From positions 1-62,200 of the forward strand of contig RZZU01000016.1 in the NCBI GenBank assembly GCA_009929735.1: DNA of 62,200 bases, in the 5' to 3' direction. A program made the position numbers and the translations under genes. The notes beneath the pieces were generated by a model. The model worked only from the letters and a program-made list of their open reading frames with translations. It did no database searches and was not told where the DNA came from. This DNA comes from Clostridia bacterium. Lineage in GTDB: Bacteria; Bacillota; Clostridia; Lachnospirales; Anaerotignaceae. This document shows, one piece after another, positions 45,220 through 52,990 of this stretch (position 1 is its first letter; each line of letters begins with the position of its first letter).

Positions 45220-46476
45220 ATGATAGACTTTACACAGCTTTTAAAATCTGAAATACGCCCTGCGCTTGGGGTTACAGAGGTTGGTGCGATTGCCTTGGCT
45301 GCGGCGAGAGCCTATGGCGTGGTGGGTGGAATGGTACTGCATATTGAAATGAAAATGAATGGGGGAATGTATAAAAACGGCTTCTCCTGCGTAATTCCCG
45401 GGACGAATGAGCTGGGTTGTGAAATGGCGGCGGCATTGGGTGCCATCGGGGGTCAATGGGAACTCGGCTTGGAGTGCTTAAAGGGCATTCATGAGGAGCA
45501 CATTCAAAAAGCGAAAGCCATCCCTGTTGAAATTTTGATTGCGAAGGAAAAAGAAACCATTTACATACAGGCAGAAGTTACCACCACAAGGGGCGTTGGC
45601 ATTGTCCGCATTGCGGATACCCATGATAACATCGTTTATGTGGCAAAGGACGATGAGGTAATTTTTCAAAAGCAGCAGGAAAAAGATGAGAAAAAAGAGT
45701 CGGTTGATTTTGATTCCATGTCCGTTTCAGATATGGTGGAATATGCTTCTTTGGTTTCTGTAGAAGAATTATCCTTTGTGAAGGATATGATAGCGATGAA
45801 TTGTCACCTTTCCGAAGAAGGGGAAAAGGGCACAGGCTTGGCAATTGGAGCAACCTTAGACGCTTTTCGCAAAAAAGGTGTTTTGGGTAATGATATGATT
45901 TATCAGGCGCAAAGGCTTACCTGTTGCGCTATGGATGCAAGGCTTTCGGGGCTTCCCTATCCTGCAATGAGCATTGTGGGCAGTGGTTCTCATGGCATAT
46001 TGTGTTCACTGCCTGTGGTTTCCTATGGCAGAAGCATACAGGCGGCGGAGGAAGAAATTCTGCGGGCGGTTGCGTTAAGCGGGTTGGTCACGATTTTCAG
46101 CAAGCATTATACAGGCAGGCTTTCTGCCCTTTGCGGCTGTGTTTTGGGGGGCGGAAGCGGTGCGGCAGCAGGGCTTGTGTACCTTATGGGCGGCGGTGCG
46201 GCGCAGGCTTCCCATGCAATGAACCATATGGCGGCAAATCTGACGGGAATGATTTGCGATGGCGGTAGTATCGGCTGTTCCCTAAAGGCATCTGCAGGGG
46301 TTTATTCCGCATTTCTCTCAGCCATGCTTGCCATGAACGGTACCGCTGTACCTGAGCTCTTTGGCGTCATCGGCTCCTCGGCGGAGCAAACGGCCAAAAA
46401 TTTGGGGAAAATTTCCGAGGAGGGAATGTCCCCCATGGATGCAACAATTATTGATATTATGCAGGGGAAAAAGTAG
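45220..46476 (+). CDS. L-cysteine desulfidase family protein (UPF0597/CyuA-like)
   Basis: A 418-residue member of the serine dehydratase alpha-like UPF0597 family. Characterised relatives split L-cysteine into pyruvate, ammonia and sulfide using an oxygen-labile iron-sulfur cluster. Conserved elements are the N-terminal SEIRPALGVTEVGAIALAAA, the ALCGCVLGGGSGAAAGLVYLMGG segment and NLTGMICDGGSIGCSLKASAG, which supply the cluster Cys residues. AAAGAGGGGG precedes ATG 45220. Amino-acid transporters lie on both sides (divergent NSS, downstream AGCS), suggesting an amino-acid uptake and degradation group. Serine dehydration is an alternative activity. Confidence 0.88.
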   Translation: MIDFTQLLKSEIRPALGVTEVGAIALAAARAYGVVGGMVLHIEMKMNGGMYKNGFSCVIPGTNELGCEMAAALGAIGGQWELGLECLKGIHEEHIQKAKAIPVEILIAKEKETIYIQAEVTTTRGVGIVRIADTHDNIVYVAKDDEVIFQKQQEKDEKKESVDFDSMSVSDMVEYASLVSVEELSFVKDMIAMNCHLSEEGEKGTGLAIGATLDAFRKKGVLGNDMIYQAQRLTCCAMDARLSGLPYPAMSIVGSGSHGILCSLPVVSYGRSIQAAEEEILRAVALSGLVTIFSKHYTGRLSALCGCVLGGGSGAAAGLVYLMGGGAAQASHAMNHMAANLTGMICDGGSIGCSLKASAGVYSAFLSAMLAMNGTAVPELFGVIGSSAEQTAKNLGKISEEGMSPMDATIIDIMQGKK

Positions 46477-46624
46477 GAATTTAAAACTCTTGTGATGGTA
46501 TTTTTTGAGTGGAAATTTGTGTGGTCGAGGGTAGCTTTTCTTTGAAAGATAGAGAAATGCAAAAATAGAAAGGAAAGGCTTTCGTTTCCCCTAAGCCTAA
46601 AATTTAATAATACAAATTAATTTT

Positions 46625-46845
46625 TAGCCTTTCAGCAAAAATGTATATTTTTGCGTATAAAGTTTCGCTCAAGCCTTTTCAAAGGCTTGCAGGGTTCGGG
46701 ATAGCGTCCTGAGAACTTGACCTTAGTAGGGTTCGGGATAGCATCCCGAGAACTTGCTTTAGTAGGGTTCGGGATAGTGTCCCGAGAACTTGACCTTAGT
46801 AGGGTTCGGGATAGCGTCCCGAGAACTTGCTTTTGACCTTGTACT
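46625..46845. repeat. Half copy of the modular repeat with four tandem hairpin units
   Basis: GGGTTCGGGATAG...TCCCGAGAACTTG units start at 46691, 46728, 46764 and 46802 (periods 37, 36 and 38). They are preceded by GTATAAAGTTTCGCTCAAGCC and CCTTTTCAAAGGCTTGCA. Only the left half of the full element is present; the central box and right arm are missing. The array ends 28 bases before the AGCS start codon. The rest of 46477-46872 shows no gene. Confidence 0.85.
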
Positions 46846-46872
46846 TTAAAATCCAGTTGGGAGGGAATTTTT

Positions 46873-48423
46873 TTGAAAGAAATATTTGATGCAGTAAATG
46901 GCGTTTTCCAGTTTGTTGTTCCCGTAGCTGATTTCCTGTGGGACTTCCCTAAAAATTTTGAATGGTATGCCGCCATTCCCGTTTTGGGTAGCTTGAGCTT
47001 CGCAGTGGTTTTGCTCATCGGCTCAGGTATTTTCTTCACCATAAAAACAGGCTTTATCCAAATTACCCATTTTAAAGAAGGCCTTCGTATTTTAACAAAG
47101 CAAAGAGCGGCGTCAATTGGCATCACTCCGCTTGCGGCATTTTTCCTAAGCTCTGCAATGCGGGTCGGCCCAGGCAATATTTTGGGTGTTACTGGTGCGA
47201 TTTCCGTCGGCGGCCCCGGTGCATTGTTTTGGATGTGGGTCAGCGCATTTTTCGGCATGGCAACTGCCTATATGGAGGCAACACTGGCGCAGATTTTCAA
47301 AGAAAAAAAAGGCGATGAATTCGTTGGCGGCCTTCCCTTTTATGGAAAAAAAGTTATGGGTGACCGTGCATGGGTCGGCGTGGCATTGTCGGCAATTTTT
47401 ATTCTGTATGCTATGTTCTGCCTGCCTGCACAGGCATTTAATGTCTTTTCCTCCGTCGGCTCCATTGCGGAGGTTGTGACAGGAACTACATATGATAGAA
47501 CCTCTATGCTGTATTATGTCATTGCTGTTGTATTGATTGTGGCTACAACTGTGTTTGCCTTTGGCGGTATTAAAAAAATTACAAAGGTTACGGATAAAAT
47601 GGTGCCAATTATGGCAGTCATCTATTGCCTAACCGTTGTGGTGATTGCGGTTTTAAATTTCCGTACCATTCCGTTTTTCTTCGGTGCTGTTTTTAAGGGT
47701 GCGTTCACGCCCGAGGCGATTTTCGGCGGCTTCTTCGGTACAGCATTGGTGCAAGGGGTAAAGCGTGGCTTAATGTCCAACGAGGCAGGGCAGGGGACCA
47801 TTACCATGTCTGCCGCCGCCTCTAATGCGGAGCATCCCTGTGAGCAGGGCTGTGTGCAGGCATTAGGCGTGTTTTTGGATACCATTATCATTTGTACCCT
47901 TTCGGGCTTTATCGTTGTTATGGCGCAGCTTTGGAATAATGCTGCCCTTTGGGAACCGCTTCATACGCAAAAGCTTCCCTTGTATCTGGCGTCCATTACG
48001 TCCTTGACACCGGGCACGGGTGCGGATAGCATTATCACTCTTTTGGTCAGCCTATGCTATGGCTTATTTGCCTATACCTGCGTCATCGGTTTTATCATTT
48101 TTTCGGAAATTGCGGCAAACCGTATCAGCCAAAAGAAAAGCTTTATCAATTTTATCCGTGTCTTGGGTGCGCTGGTATTCATTCCTTTTGGTGCGCTTTC
48201 CGTACTGGCGGGACTGGAATTGGATAACTTGTGGTATATTTCCGATTTGGGGAATATAATCATTGTGTATTGTAACTTGCCGATATTGTTTTTCGGTGCA
48301 AAATACGCTTTTCGTGCCACAAAGCATTATAAAGCTAAGAGTGGTGCGCCGTTTACCTCTGAGGTCGTGGGCATTACCTGCGAATATTGGGACGAAAGAG
48401 CAAAAAATTCTGAAAAAGAGTAA
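46873..48423 (+). CDS. Sodium:alanine/glycine symporter, AGCS family
   Basis: A 516-residue AGCS-family symporter with about 10-11 membrane helices. Family hallmarks are SIGITPLAAFFLSSAMRVGPGNILGVTGAISVGGPGALFWMWVSAFFGMATAYMEATLAQIF and GLMSNEAGQGTITMSAAASNAEHP. It should import alanine or glycine with sodium. The start is TTG at 46873, supported by GGGAGGG seven bases upstream and by the lack of a better start. A hairpin-repeat array lies directly upstream and may influence its transcript. Confidence 0.92.
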   Translation: MKEIFDAVNGVFQFVVPVADFLWDFPKNFEWYAAIPVLGSLSFAVVLLIGSGIFFTIKTGFIQITHFKEGLRILTKQRAASIGITPLAAFFLSSAMRVGPGNILGVTGAISVGGPGALFWMWVSAFFGMATAYMEATLAQIFKEKKGDEFVGGLPFYGKKVMGDRAWVGVALSAIFILYAMFCLPAQAFNVFSSVGSIAEVVTGTTYDRTSMLYYVIAVVLIVATTVFAFGGIKKITKVTDKMVPIMAVIYCLTVVVIAVLNFRTIPFFFGAVFKGAFTPEAIFGGFFGTALVQGVKRGLMSNEAGQGTITMSAAASNAEHPCEQGCVQALGVFLDTIIICTLSGFIVVMAQLWNNAALWEPLHTQKLPLYLASITSLTPGTGADSIITLLVSLCYGLFAYTCVIGFIIFSEIAANRISQKKSFINFIRVLGALVFIPFGALSVLAGLELDNLWYISDLGNIIIVYCNLPILFFGAKYAFRATKHYKAKSGAPFTSEVVGITCEYWDERAKNSEKE

Positions 48424-48440
48424 TCTGGTTCATAAAACGC

Positions 48441-48480
48441 AAAAGCCCGTATTGCATGAAAAAGCAAGCGGGCTTTTTTC
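48441..48480 (+). terminator. Terminator of the AAGCCCGTATTGC family after AGCS
   Basis: AAAAGCCCGTATTGC and GCAAGCGGGCTTTTTT form the stem, followed by a six-T run. Confidence 0.85.
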
Positions 48481-48569
48481 CTACTTTGTTTTAAAATGCC
48501 TGAAGGCGGTGTGCTTTTTTTCATATTTTTGCCATTCGTTATTTTTGTTGCAAAAAAAGAAAAAAATTG

Positions 48570-48598
48570 TTGACTTATTAATTATTTTTGTATATACT
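48570..48598 (+). promoter_or_regulatory. Promoter of tRNA-Phe
   Basis: TTGACT (48570-48575) and TATACT (48593-48598) are spaced by 17 bases, 22 bases before the tRNA. Confidence 0.85.
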
Positions 48599-48619
48599 AA
48601 TATGGCGTCGAAAAAATGC

Positions 48620-48692
<73 letters not shown>

Positions 48693-48729
48693 TTTAGTTA
48701 GATAATTCTTAATAAATCCTATTACATAG

Positions 48730-48757
48730 AAAAAGGAAGCAATTGCTTCCTTTTTTT
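48730..48757 (+). terminator. Terminator of tRNA-Phe
   Basis: A perfect palindrome, AAAAAGGAAGC with GCTTCCTTTTT, followed by more T bases. Confidence 0.85.
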
Positions 48758-48784
48758 CCTATGTCGGAAGAAGGTCGGAGTGGT

Positions 48785-49147
48785 ATGAAAAAAGCAGACA
48801 AAATTTTAATTCTGGTTCTTCTTTTCCTAGCTGTTGGCTTTGCCGTTTTTTTCTTTTTGCGTGCGGATGTGGGAGGATATGTCAGGATTACAGCGGACGG
48901 AGAGGTAAAGGCGGAATTGCCCTTATCGGAGGATACCTTGTTTCGGGTGGAAACGGACACTGGCTATAATATCATAACGGTGCAGGATGGGTATGTTTCC
49001 ATGCAGGAAGCCGATTGCAGAGATCAGATTTGTGTGGAGCATAAAAAAATCCATCTGACAGGGGAAACCATTGTTTGCCTGCCGCATAAATTGGTGGTTG
49101 AAATTGTGGGGGAAAAGGAAGCCGAGTTTGATATGGTGGTGGGATAA
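48785..49147 (+). CDS. NusG domain II-containing membrane-anchored protein
   Basis: A 120-residue protein with one N-terminal membrane helix (about 7-27) and an extracytoplasmic NusG_II domain (about 35-120). The domain carries conserved CRDQICVEHKKI and IVCLPHKLVVEIVG, suggesting a Cys-linked or metal-binding fold outside the cell. ATG 48785 has GGAG about five bases upstream. The next gene starts immediately after the stop codon, so the pair is an operon. The same pair is common in Clostridia; its function is not established. Confidence 0.85.
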   Translation: MKKADKILILVLLFLAVGFAVFFFLRADVGGYVRITADGEVKAELPLSEDTLFRVETDTGYNIITVQDGYVSMQEADCRDQICVEHKKIHLTGETIVCLPHKLVVEIVGEKEAEFDMVVG

Positions 49148-49639
49148 ATGCAGGGAAAACAAGTTGCATATTACGGTTTATTTGCAGCCTTAGCAATACT
49201 GATGGGGTATGTGGAAATGCTGATTCCGATTCCTCTTTTGGTTCCGGGAATGAAGCTGGGACTTGCCAATGTAATTGTTGTCATAGTTCTGTATTTTATG
49301 GACGCAAGGGCGGCTTTTTTTATTTCGCTGGTAAGGGTGCTGCTTTCGGGCTTGTTGTTTGCGGGCTTTGCGGGCTTGTTGTATAGCTTGGCAGGCGCAT
49401 TATTTAGCCTTGGCGTGATGACGCTGCTGAAAAAAACGGATAAGTTTAGCATCATTGGCGTGAGCGTTGCCGGCGGTGTTTTTCATAATATCGGGCAAAT
49501 CCTTGTTGCGGCTTTGGTCGTGGAAAATATAAAGTTGATGTATTATTTACCTTTTTTGTTATTTTTTGGTGTTGCGACGGGAATTATCATTGGTGTTGTT
49601 GCCCGAATGACCTTGGGATATTTGAACCGCCGCCTTTGA
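49148..49639 (+). CDS. Gx transporter family membrane protein (heptaprenyl diphosphate synthase component I-like)
   Basis: A 163-residue integral membrane protein with about five helices, matching the Gx transporter/Hpre_diP_synt_I family (MLIPIPLLVPGMKLGLANVIVVIVLYF). It resembles small substrate-binding (S) components of ECF-type importers. The old synthase name rests on weak evidence. It is contiguous with the NusG-II gene (stop TAA 49145-49147, start 49148), which suggests joint action at the membrane. No ligand can be inferred. Confidence 0.82.
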   Translation: MQGKQVAYYGLFAALAILMGYVEMLIPIPLLVPGMKLGLANVIVVIVLYFMDARAAFFISLVRVLLSGLLFAGFAGLLYSLAGALFSLGVMTLLKKTDKFSIIGVSVAGGVFHNIGQILVAALVVENIKLMYYLPFLLFFGVATGIIIGVVARMTLGYLNRRL

Positions 49640-49747
49640 TATGGAAGAATGTGTTTCTGAGGAGGACAAAACTTGCATTTTCGCAAAGGAAGTTGTCTGA
49701 AAAGGGAAGAAAAACCGACGAAATCAACAAAAACACAAAAAATATAA

Positions 49748-49773
49748 AGTCCCCCTTGTACAGGGGGATTTTT
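49748..49773 (+). terminator. Terminator after the NusG-II/Gx pair
   Basis: TCCCCCT and AGGGGGA enclose a TGTAC loop, followed by five T bases. Confidence 0.8.
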
Positions 49774-49807
49774 AGTGCTAAAATCTTATGAAAATAAGGA
49801 CACGAAG

Positions 49808-49840
49808 TTGGAGCGTACAAAAAGACGCTCCCTATTTTTC
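49808..49840 (+). promoter_or_regulatory. Leader hairpin upstream of guaB
   Basis: GGAGCGT and ACGCTCC form a 7-bp GC-rich stem with an 8-base loop, followed by CTATTTTT, only about five bases before the guaB ribosome binding site. It looks like a leader terminator or attenuator, but no complete riboswitch aptamer is recognisable. Confidence 0.5.
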
Positions 49841-49858
49841 ATCAGGAGGAGAGAAAAA

Positions 49859-51364
49859 ATGGCGAAATACTTTTCAGAACCATCCAGAACCTTTAGCGAA
49901 TTTTTACTGGTACCGGGATATTCTTCCAAGGAATGTACCGTGGATAATGTGAGCTTACAAACGCCCGTTGTGAAATTCAAAAAAGGTGAGAAACCGGCTT
50001 TGGAGATGAATATTCCCTTAACCTCTGCGGTTATGCAGGCGGTTTCGGACGATAAAATGGCGGTGGCTCTGGCAAGGGAAGGCGGTATTTCCTTTATTTT
50101 CGGCTCTCAGAGCATTGAAAGTCAGGCGGCAATGGTTGCACGTGCAAAGACTTATAAAGCTGGCTTTGTTATGAGTGATTCCAATATCAGCCCCGAGGAT
50201 ACCCTTCAAGATATTTTGAATTTAAAGCGTAGAACCGGACATTCCACTGCCGCAGTAACCACGGATGGTACAGCGCAGGGGAAACTGGTGGGGTTGGTTA
50301 CCAGCAGAGATTACAGAATCAGCCGTATGGAAAAAACCACAAAGGTTAGCGAGTTTATGACCCCTTTAAATTTGTTGATTACGGCACCTGTAGGTACAAG
50401 CCTGAAGGAAGCAAACAATATTATTTGGGACAACAAAATCAATCAGCTGCCTATTATTGATAAAGAGGGCAGACTTCAATATTTGGTATTCCGCAAGGAT
50501 TATGACAGTCACAAGGAAAATTCAAATGAGCTTTTGGATCAGGATAAAAGATATGTGATTGGTGCCGGGATTAATACCAGAGATTATATGGTAAGAGTGC
50601 CTGCTTTGGTAGAGGCCGGCGTGGATATTCTTTGCATTGACTCCTCCGAAGGTTATTCTGAATGGCAGAAGGATGCCTTGGATTGGGTGCGCAATCACTA
50701 CGGCGAAAGCGTAAAAATCGGTGCAGGCAACGTGGTGGATAAAGAAGGCTTCCGTTTCTTAGCCGAATGCGGTGCCGACTTTGTAAAGGTTGGTATTGGC
50801 GGCGGCTCCATTTGCATTACAAGAGAGCAAAAAGGCATTGGCCGTGGACAGGCCTCCGCAATTATAGAGGTTGCCGAAGCAAGAAATGAGTATTTCGAGG
50901 AAACAGGCATTTATGTACCGATTTGTTCCGACGGCGGCATTGTGTATGACTACCATATGACCTTAGCGTTGGCGATGGGTGCGGATTTTATTATGCTGGG
51001 CAGATACTTTGCACGCTTTGACGAAAGCCCGACAAATAAAGTAAACATCAATGGCAGCTATATGAAGGAATACTGGGGCGAAGGCTCTGCCCGTGCAAGA
51101 AACTGGCAGAGATACGATATGGGCGGTGATGAAAACCTGTCCTTTGAAGAGGGCGTGGATTCTTATGTGCCCTATGCCGGCAGCTTGCATGATAACGTTG
51201 GGCTTTCCTTGAAAAAGGTAAGATCCACCATGTGTAACTGCGGCGTACTCTCTATTCCTGAGCTTCAGGAAAAATCAAAAATTACCGTAATTTCCACCAC
51301 AAGCTTGGTGGAAGGCGGTGCGCATGACGTATTGCTAAAGGATAATAGCTTGAACTATAAATAA
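49859..51364 (+). CDS. guaB: Inosine-5'-monophosphate dehydrogenase
   Basis: A 501-residue IMP dehydrogenase, the NAD-dependent first step from IMP to GMP. The TIM barrel starts with FLLVPGYSS and contains the catalytic Cys loop [21 protein letters not shown] and the flap region with [19 protein letters not shown] sequence ([11 protein letters not shown]). Two CBS domains are inserted near residues 110-225 ([22 protein letters not shown]). ATG 49859 has AGGAGGA about nine bases upstream. The N-terminus [15 protein letters not shown] places it in the longer clostridial/spirochaete branch. Confidence 0.96.
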   Translation: MAKYFSEPSRTFSEFLLVPGYSSKECTVDNVSLQTPVVKFKKGEKPALEMNIPLTSAVMQAVSDDKMAVALAREGGISFIFGSQSIESQAAMVARAKTYKAGFVMSDSNISPEDTLQDILNLKRRTGHSTAAVTTDGTAQGKLVGLVTSRDYRISRMEKTTKVSEFMTPLNLLITAPVGTSLKEANNIIWDNKINQLPIIDKEGRLQYLVFRKDYDSHKENSNELLDQDKRYVIGAGINTRDYMVRVPALVEAGVDILCIDSSEGYSEWQKDALDWVRNHYGESVKIGAGNVVDKEGFRFLAECGADFVKVGIGGGSICITREQKGIGRGQASAIIEVAEARNEYFEETGIYVPICSDGGIVYDYHMTLALAMGADFIMLGRYFARFDESPTNKVNINGSYMKEYWGEGSARARNWQRYDMGGDENLSFEEGVDSYVPYAGSLHDNVGLSLKKVRSTMCNCGVLSIPELQEKSKITVISTTSLVEGGAHDVLLKDNSLNYK

Positions 51365-51378
51365 AAAAAGAAATGATA

Positions 51379-51414
51379 AAAAGGGACACTTCATTATGAG
51401 GTGTTCCTTTTTTT
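51379..51414 (+). terminator. Terminator of guaB
   Basis: AAAGGGACACTTC and TGAGGTGTTCCTTT form the stem with a 4-base loop and a T run of seven. Confidence 0.85.
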
Positions 51415-51572
51415 CGTGGTTAATATTGAAAATTTTTAGAAAACCATGGCAAGTTTCATCTTCAGTCACAGAAGCATATGTCTAAAAATGTCGACGGAAA
51501 AGGATTGACTATAAATATATATTATAATACAGTCATATCGTTCTAAAATGTATATGAATATGGGCATTTCTA

Positions 51573-51827
51573 ATGAAAGCAACTATGGAGATAAAAGAAA
51601 CTGAAATGGGGGTTACTGCTTTTATGAAAAAACTATTATTTATTATGGCAACCAGTCTAAATATGTTAACGTTATCTTTCATCATCATGTTCTCGTATAT
51701 GAGAGCGCTCCTGGATAGAATAGGTGGAAGTTATTTTTCTCATATGGATAGCTATTGGCCTTATCAATTGATTTTTTTGCTCGTTCTTTCATATGGCGTC
51801 GAATTATATGTCATTTATAAAAAATAG
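51573..51827 (+). CDS. Small two-helix membrane protein, uncertain start
   Basis: I do not recognise this family. The frame gives 84 residues from ATG 51573, or 67 from the internal ATG 51624 (MKKLLFIMATSLNML). Two hydrophobic helices (about 19-45 and 63-80 in the longer form) flank a charged loop, and the end is basic (IYKK). Neither start has a strong ribosome binding site. It stands alone between guaB and ferredoxin. The 267 bases downstream to 52094 hold only a ferredoxin terminator and no convincing gene. Confidence 0.45.
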   Translation: MKATMEIKETEMGVTAFMKKLLFIMATSLNMLTLSFIIMFSYMRALLDRIGGSYFSHMDSYWPYQLIFLLVLSYGVELYVIYKK

Positions 51828-52040
51828 CATGATGTAAGTAGTGCCATTAGTTTCCATAACTTTTGATGTGTCTATAGTTTTTTATGTAATGTTCCATACC
51901 ATGAAATTTTTCAGTCAGCGTAGAGCGCAATTCCCAATCATGCGTGATATGATATATTGTCCCCTTCTGGTTTCATTTGGAATACAGTTGGTGTTTGTTT
52001 CATATTCGGGCAACACCGCACAATGCAAGTTTACCTATAT

Positions 52041-52075
52041 AAAAAAAGGGAGATATTCCGGTAGAATACCTCCCT
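52041..52075 (-). terminator. Terminator of the ferredoxin gene
   Basis: On the minus strand AGGGAGGTATTC and GGAATATCTCCCT form the stem, followed by a seven-T run. Confidence 0.82.
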
Positions 52076-52094
52076 AAATTTTTTTTCTCTTTTC

Positions 52095-52286
52095 TTAATG
52101 CCCTGTTGTTTCAATGGCAACGGCAGGACAGTTTGTTTTTGCTTCAATAACCATTGCTTCTGTGCTGGGTGGCACATTTTCAGGGATTGCCTTAGCCAAA
52201 CCGCTGTCCTCCATGGAAAAAACATCACCGCAAAGAGTGACGCACAGGCCACAGCCAATACATTTTTCATTTACATATGCTTTCAT
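52095..52286 (-). CDS. Ferredoxin (single [4Fe-4S] type)
   Basis: A 63-residue soluble electron carrier. CIGCGLCVTLC supplies three cluster ligands (Cys9, Cys12, Cys15), and Cys52 in TNCPAVA is the fourth; only one cluster site is present. This is the monocluster type common in Clostridia and Thermotoga. AAGGAGAGA precedes ATG 52286. It has its own terminator and no obvious partner next to it. Confidence 0.92.
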   Translation of the reverse strand: MKAYVNEKCIGCGLCVTLCGDVFSMEDSGLAKAIPENVPPSTEAMVIEAKTNCPAVAIETTGH

Positions 52287-52360
52287 CGTATCTCTCCTTT
52301 TGTAAACAGTTTGTACTATTGTTTCTCTTTTTTCAAAAGGTATGCAGACATTTTCACAAA

Positions 52361-52384
52361 AAAAAGATGCTTAAGCATCTTTTT
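52361..52384 (-). terminator. Terminator of the 76-aa hypothetical gene
   Basis: AAAAAGATGC and GCATCTTTTT form a stem around TTAA, with further T bases on the minus strand. Confidence 0.8.
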
Positions 52385-52395
52385 AGCGGCATAAA

Positions 52396-52626
52396 TCAGT
52401 ATTCTTTCCCCATCATCAGCGCAACATCCATCCATTCAGTTACCATTTTATAGGCTTCATCCTCATCTTGCAGACGCTGTAACGTTTCTTCGTCACTGTC
52501 AAAGGAAAGCAGCAATGCGCCATAGATGTTATAAAAATCAATTTGCCAATCTGTTTTGTCTTTGTATTCTCTAAGGTGATAAACCATTTCGTTTAGCCCT
52601 GTAATGGTAAGTTTTTTGTGTGTCAT
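52396..52626 (-). CDS. Small hypothetical protein
   Basis: Not recognised. The 76-residue product is acidic and soluble in character (TGLNEMVYHLREYKDKTDWQIDFYNIYGALLLSFDSDEETLQRLQDEDEAYKMV), with no membrane segment or Cys motif. AAGGAGGG lies a proper distance before ATG 52626 and a good terminator follows, so expression is likely. It is probably a conserved small cytosolic protein of the clostridia. Confidence 0.7.
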   Translation of the reverse strand: MTHKKLTITGLNEMVYHLREYKDKTDWQIDFYNIYGALLLSFDSDEETLQRLQDEDEAYKMVTEWMDVALMMGKEY

Positions 52627-52817
52627 ACAAAGCCCTCCTTTTTTATTTCTGCTTTTACTCAGTATAGCAAAAAAATTTGCATATGAAAAGAGGGAATGTT
52701 AAAAAATATACAAGACTATACAAAAAGATTATGGGAATAATGAAAAAAGAATATTTTTCGGTGATTGGATTTTTTGTATTGCTTTTTTATCCTTAATATG
52801 ATAGAATTCTTGGAAAT

Positions 52818-52936
52818 AAGAGGGAGTAGCTTACGCATTATGCGACGCCAACGTTCGTCATCACGGCTCAACAGCCCGGACGTTGCCCGAAGGATATGAA
52901 GTATTCTTAGGAAGCAAGACTTTTATTGTACCGAAA
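52818..52936 (+). ncRNA. yybP-ykoY (manganese) riboswitch
   Basis: The leader of the P-type ATPase gene begins with GAGGGAGTAGC (52820-52830). GCCAACGTTCG pairs with CCCGGACGTTGCC around an ACGGCTCAACAGCC hairpin (52856-52888), and the closing GCAAGACTTTTATTG lies at 52915-52929. These are the hallmarks of yybP-ykoY leaders, which sense Mn2+ and raise expression of metal exporters. The upstream part of 52627-52817 is AT-rich, without a gene. Confidence 0.85.
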
Positions 52937-52990
52937 AATTTAGAAGGGTGCAATGGAGGTCTTTTTTGTTTGCACAGAAAGGGGAAAACA

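Noticed and set aside
43518..46840. CRISPR arrays
   Set aside because: The periodic units at 43.5 and 46.7 kb are nearly identical over the whole period, so there are no unique spacers, and no cas genes are present.
51841..52077. Open frame of 78 codons after the small membrane gene
   Set aside because: Its start directly follows the previous gene without a binding site, and its end runs through the ferredoxin terminator hairpin.
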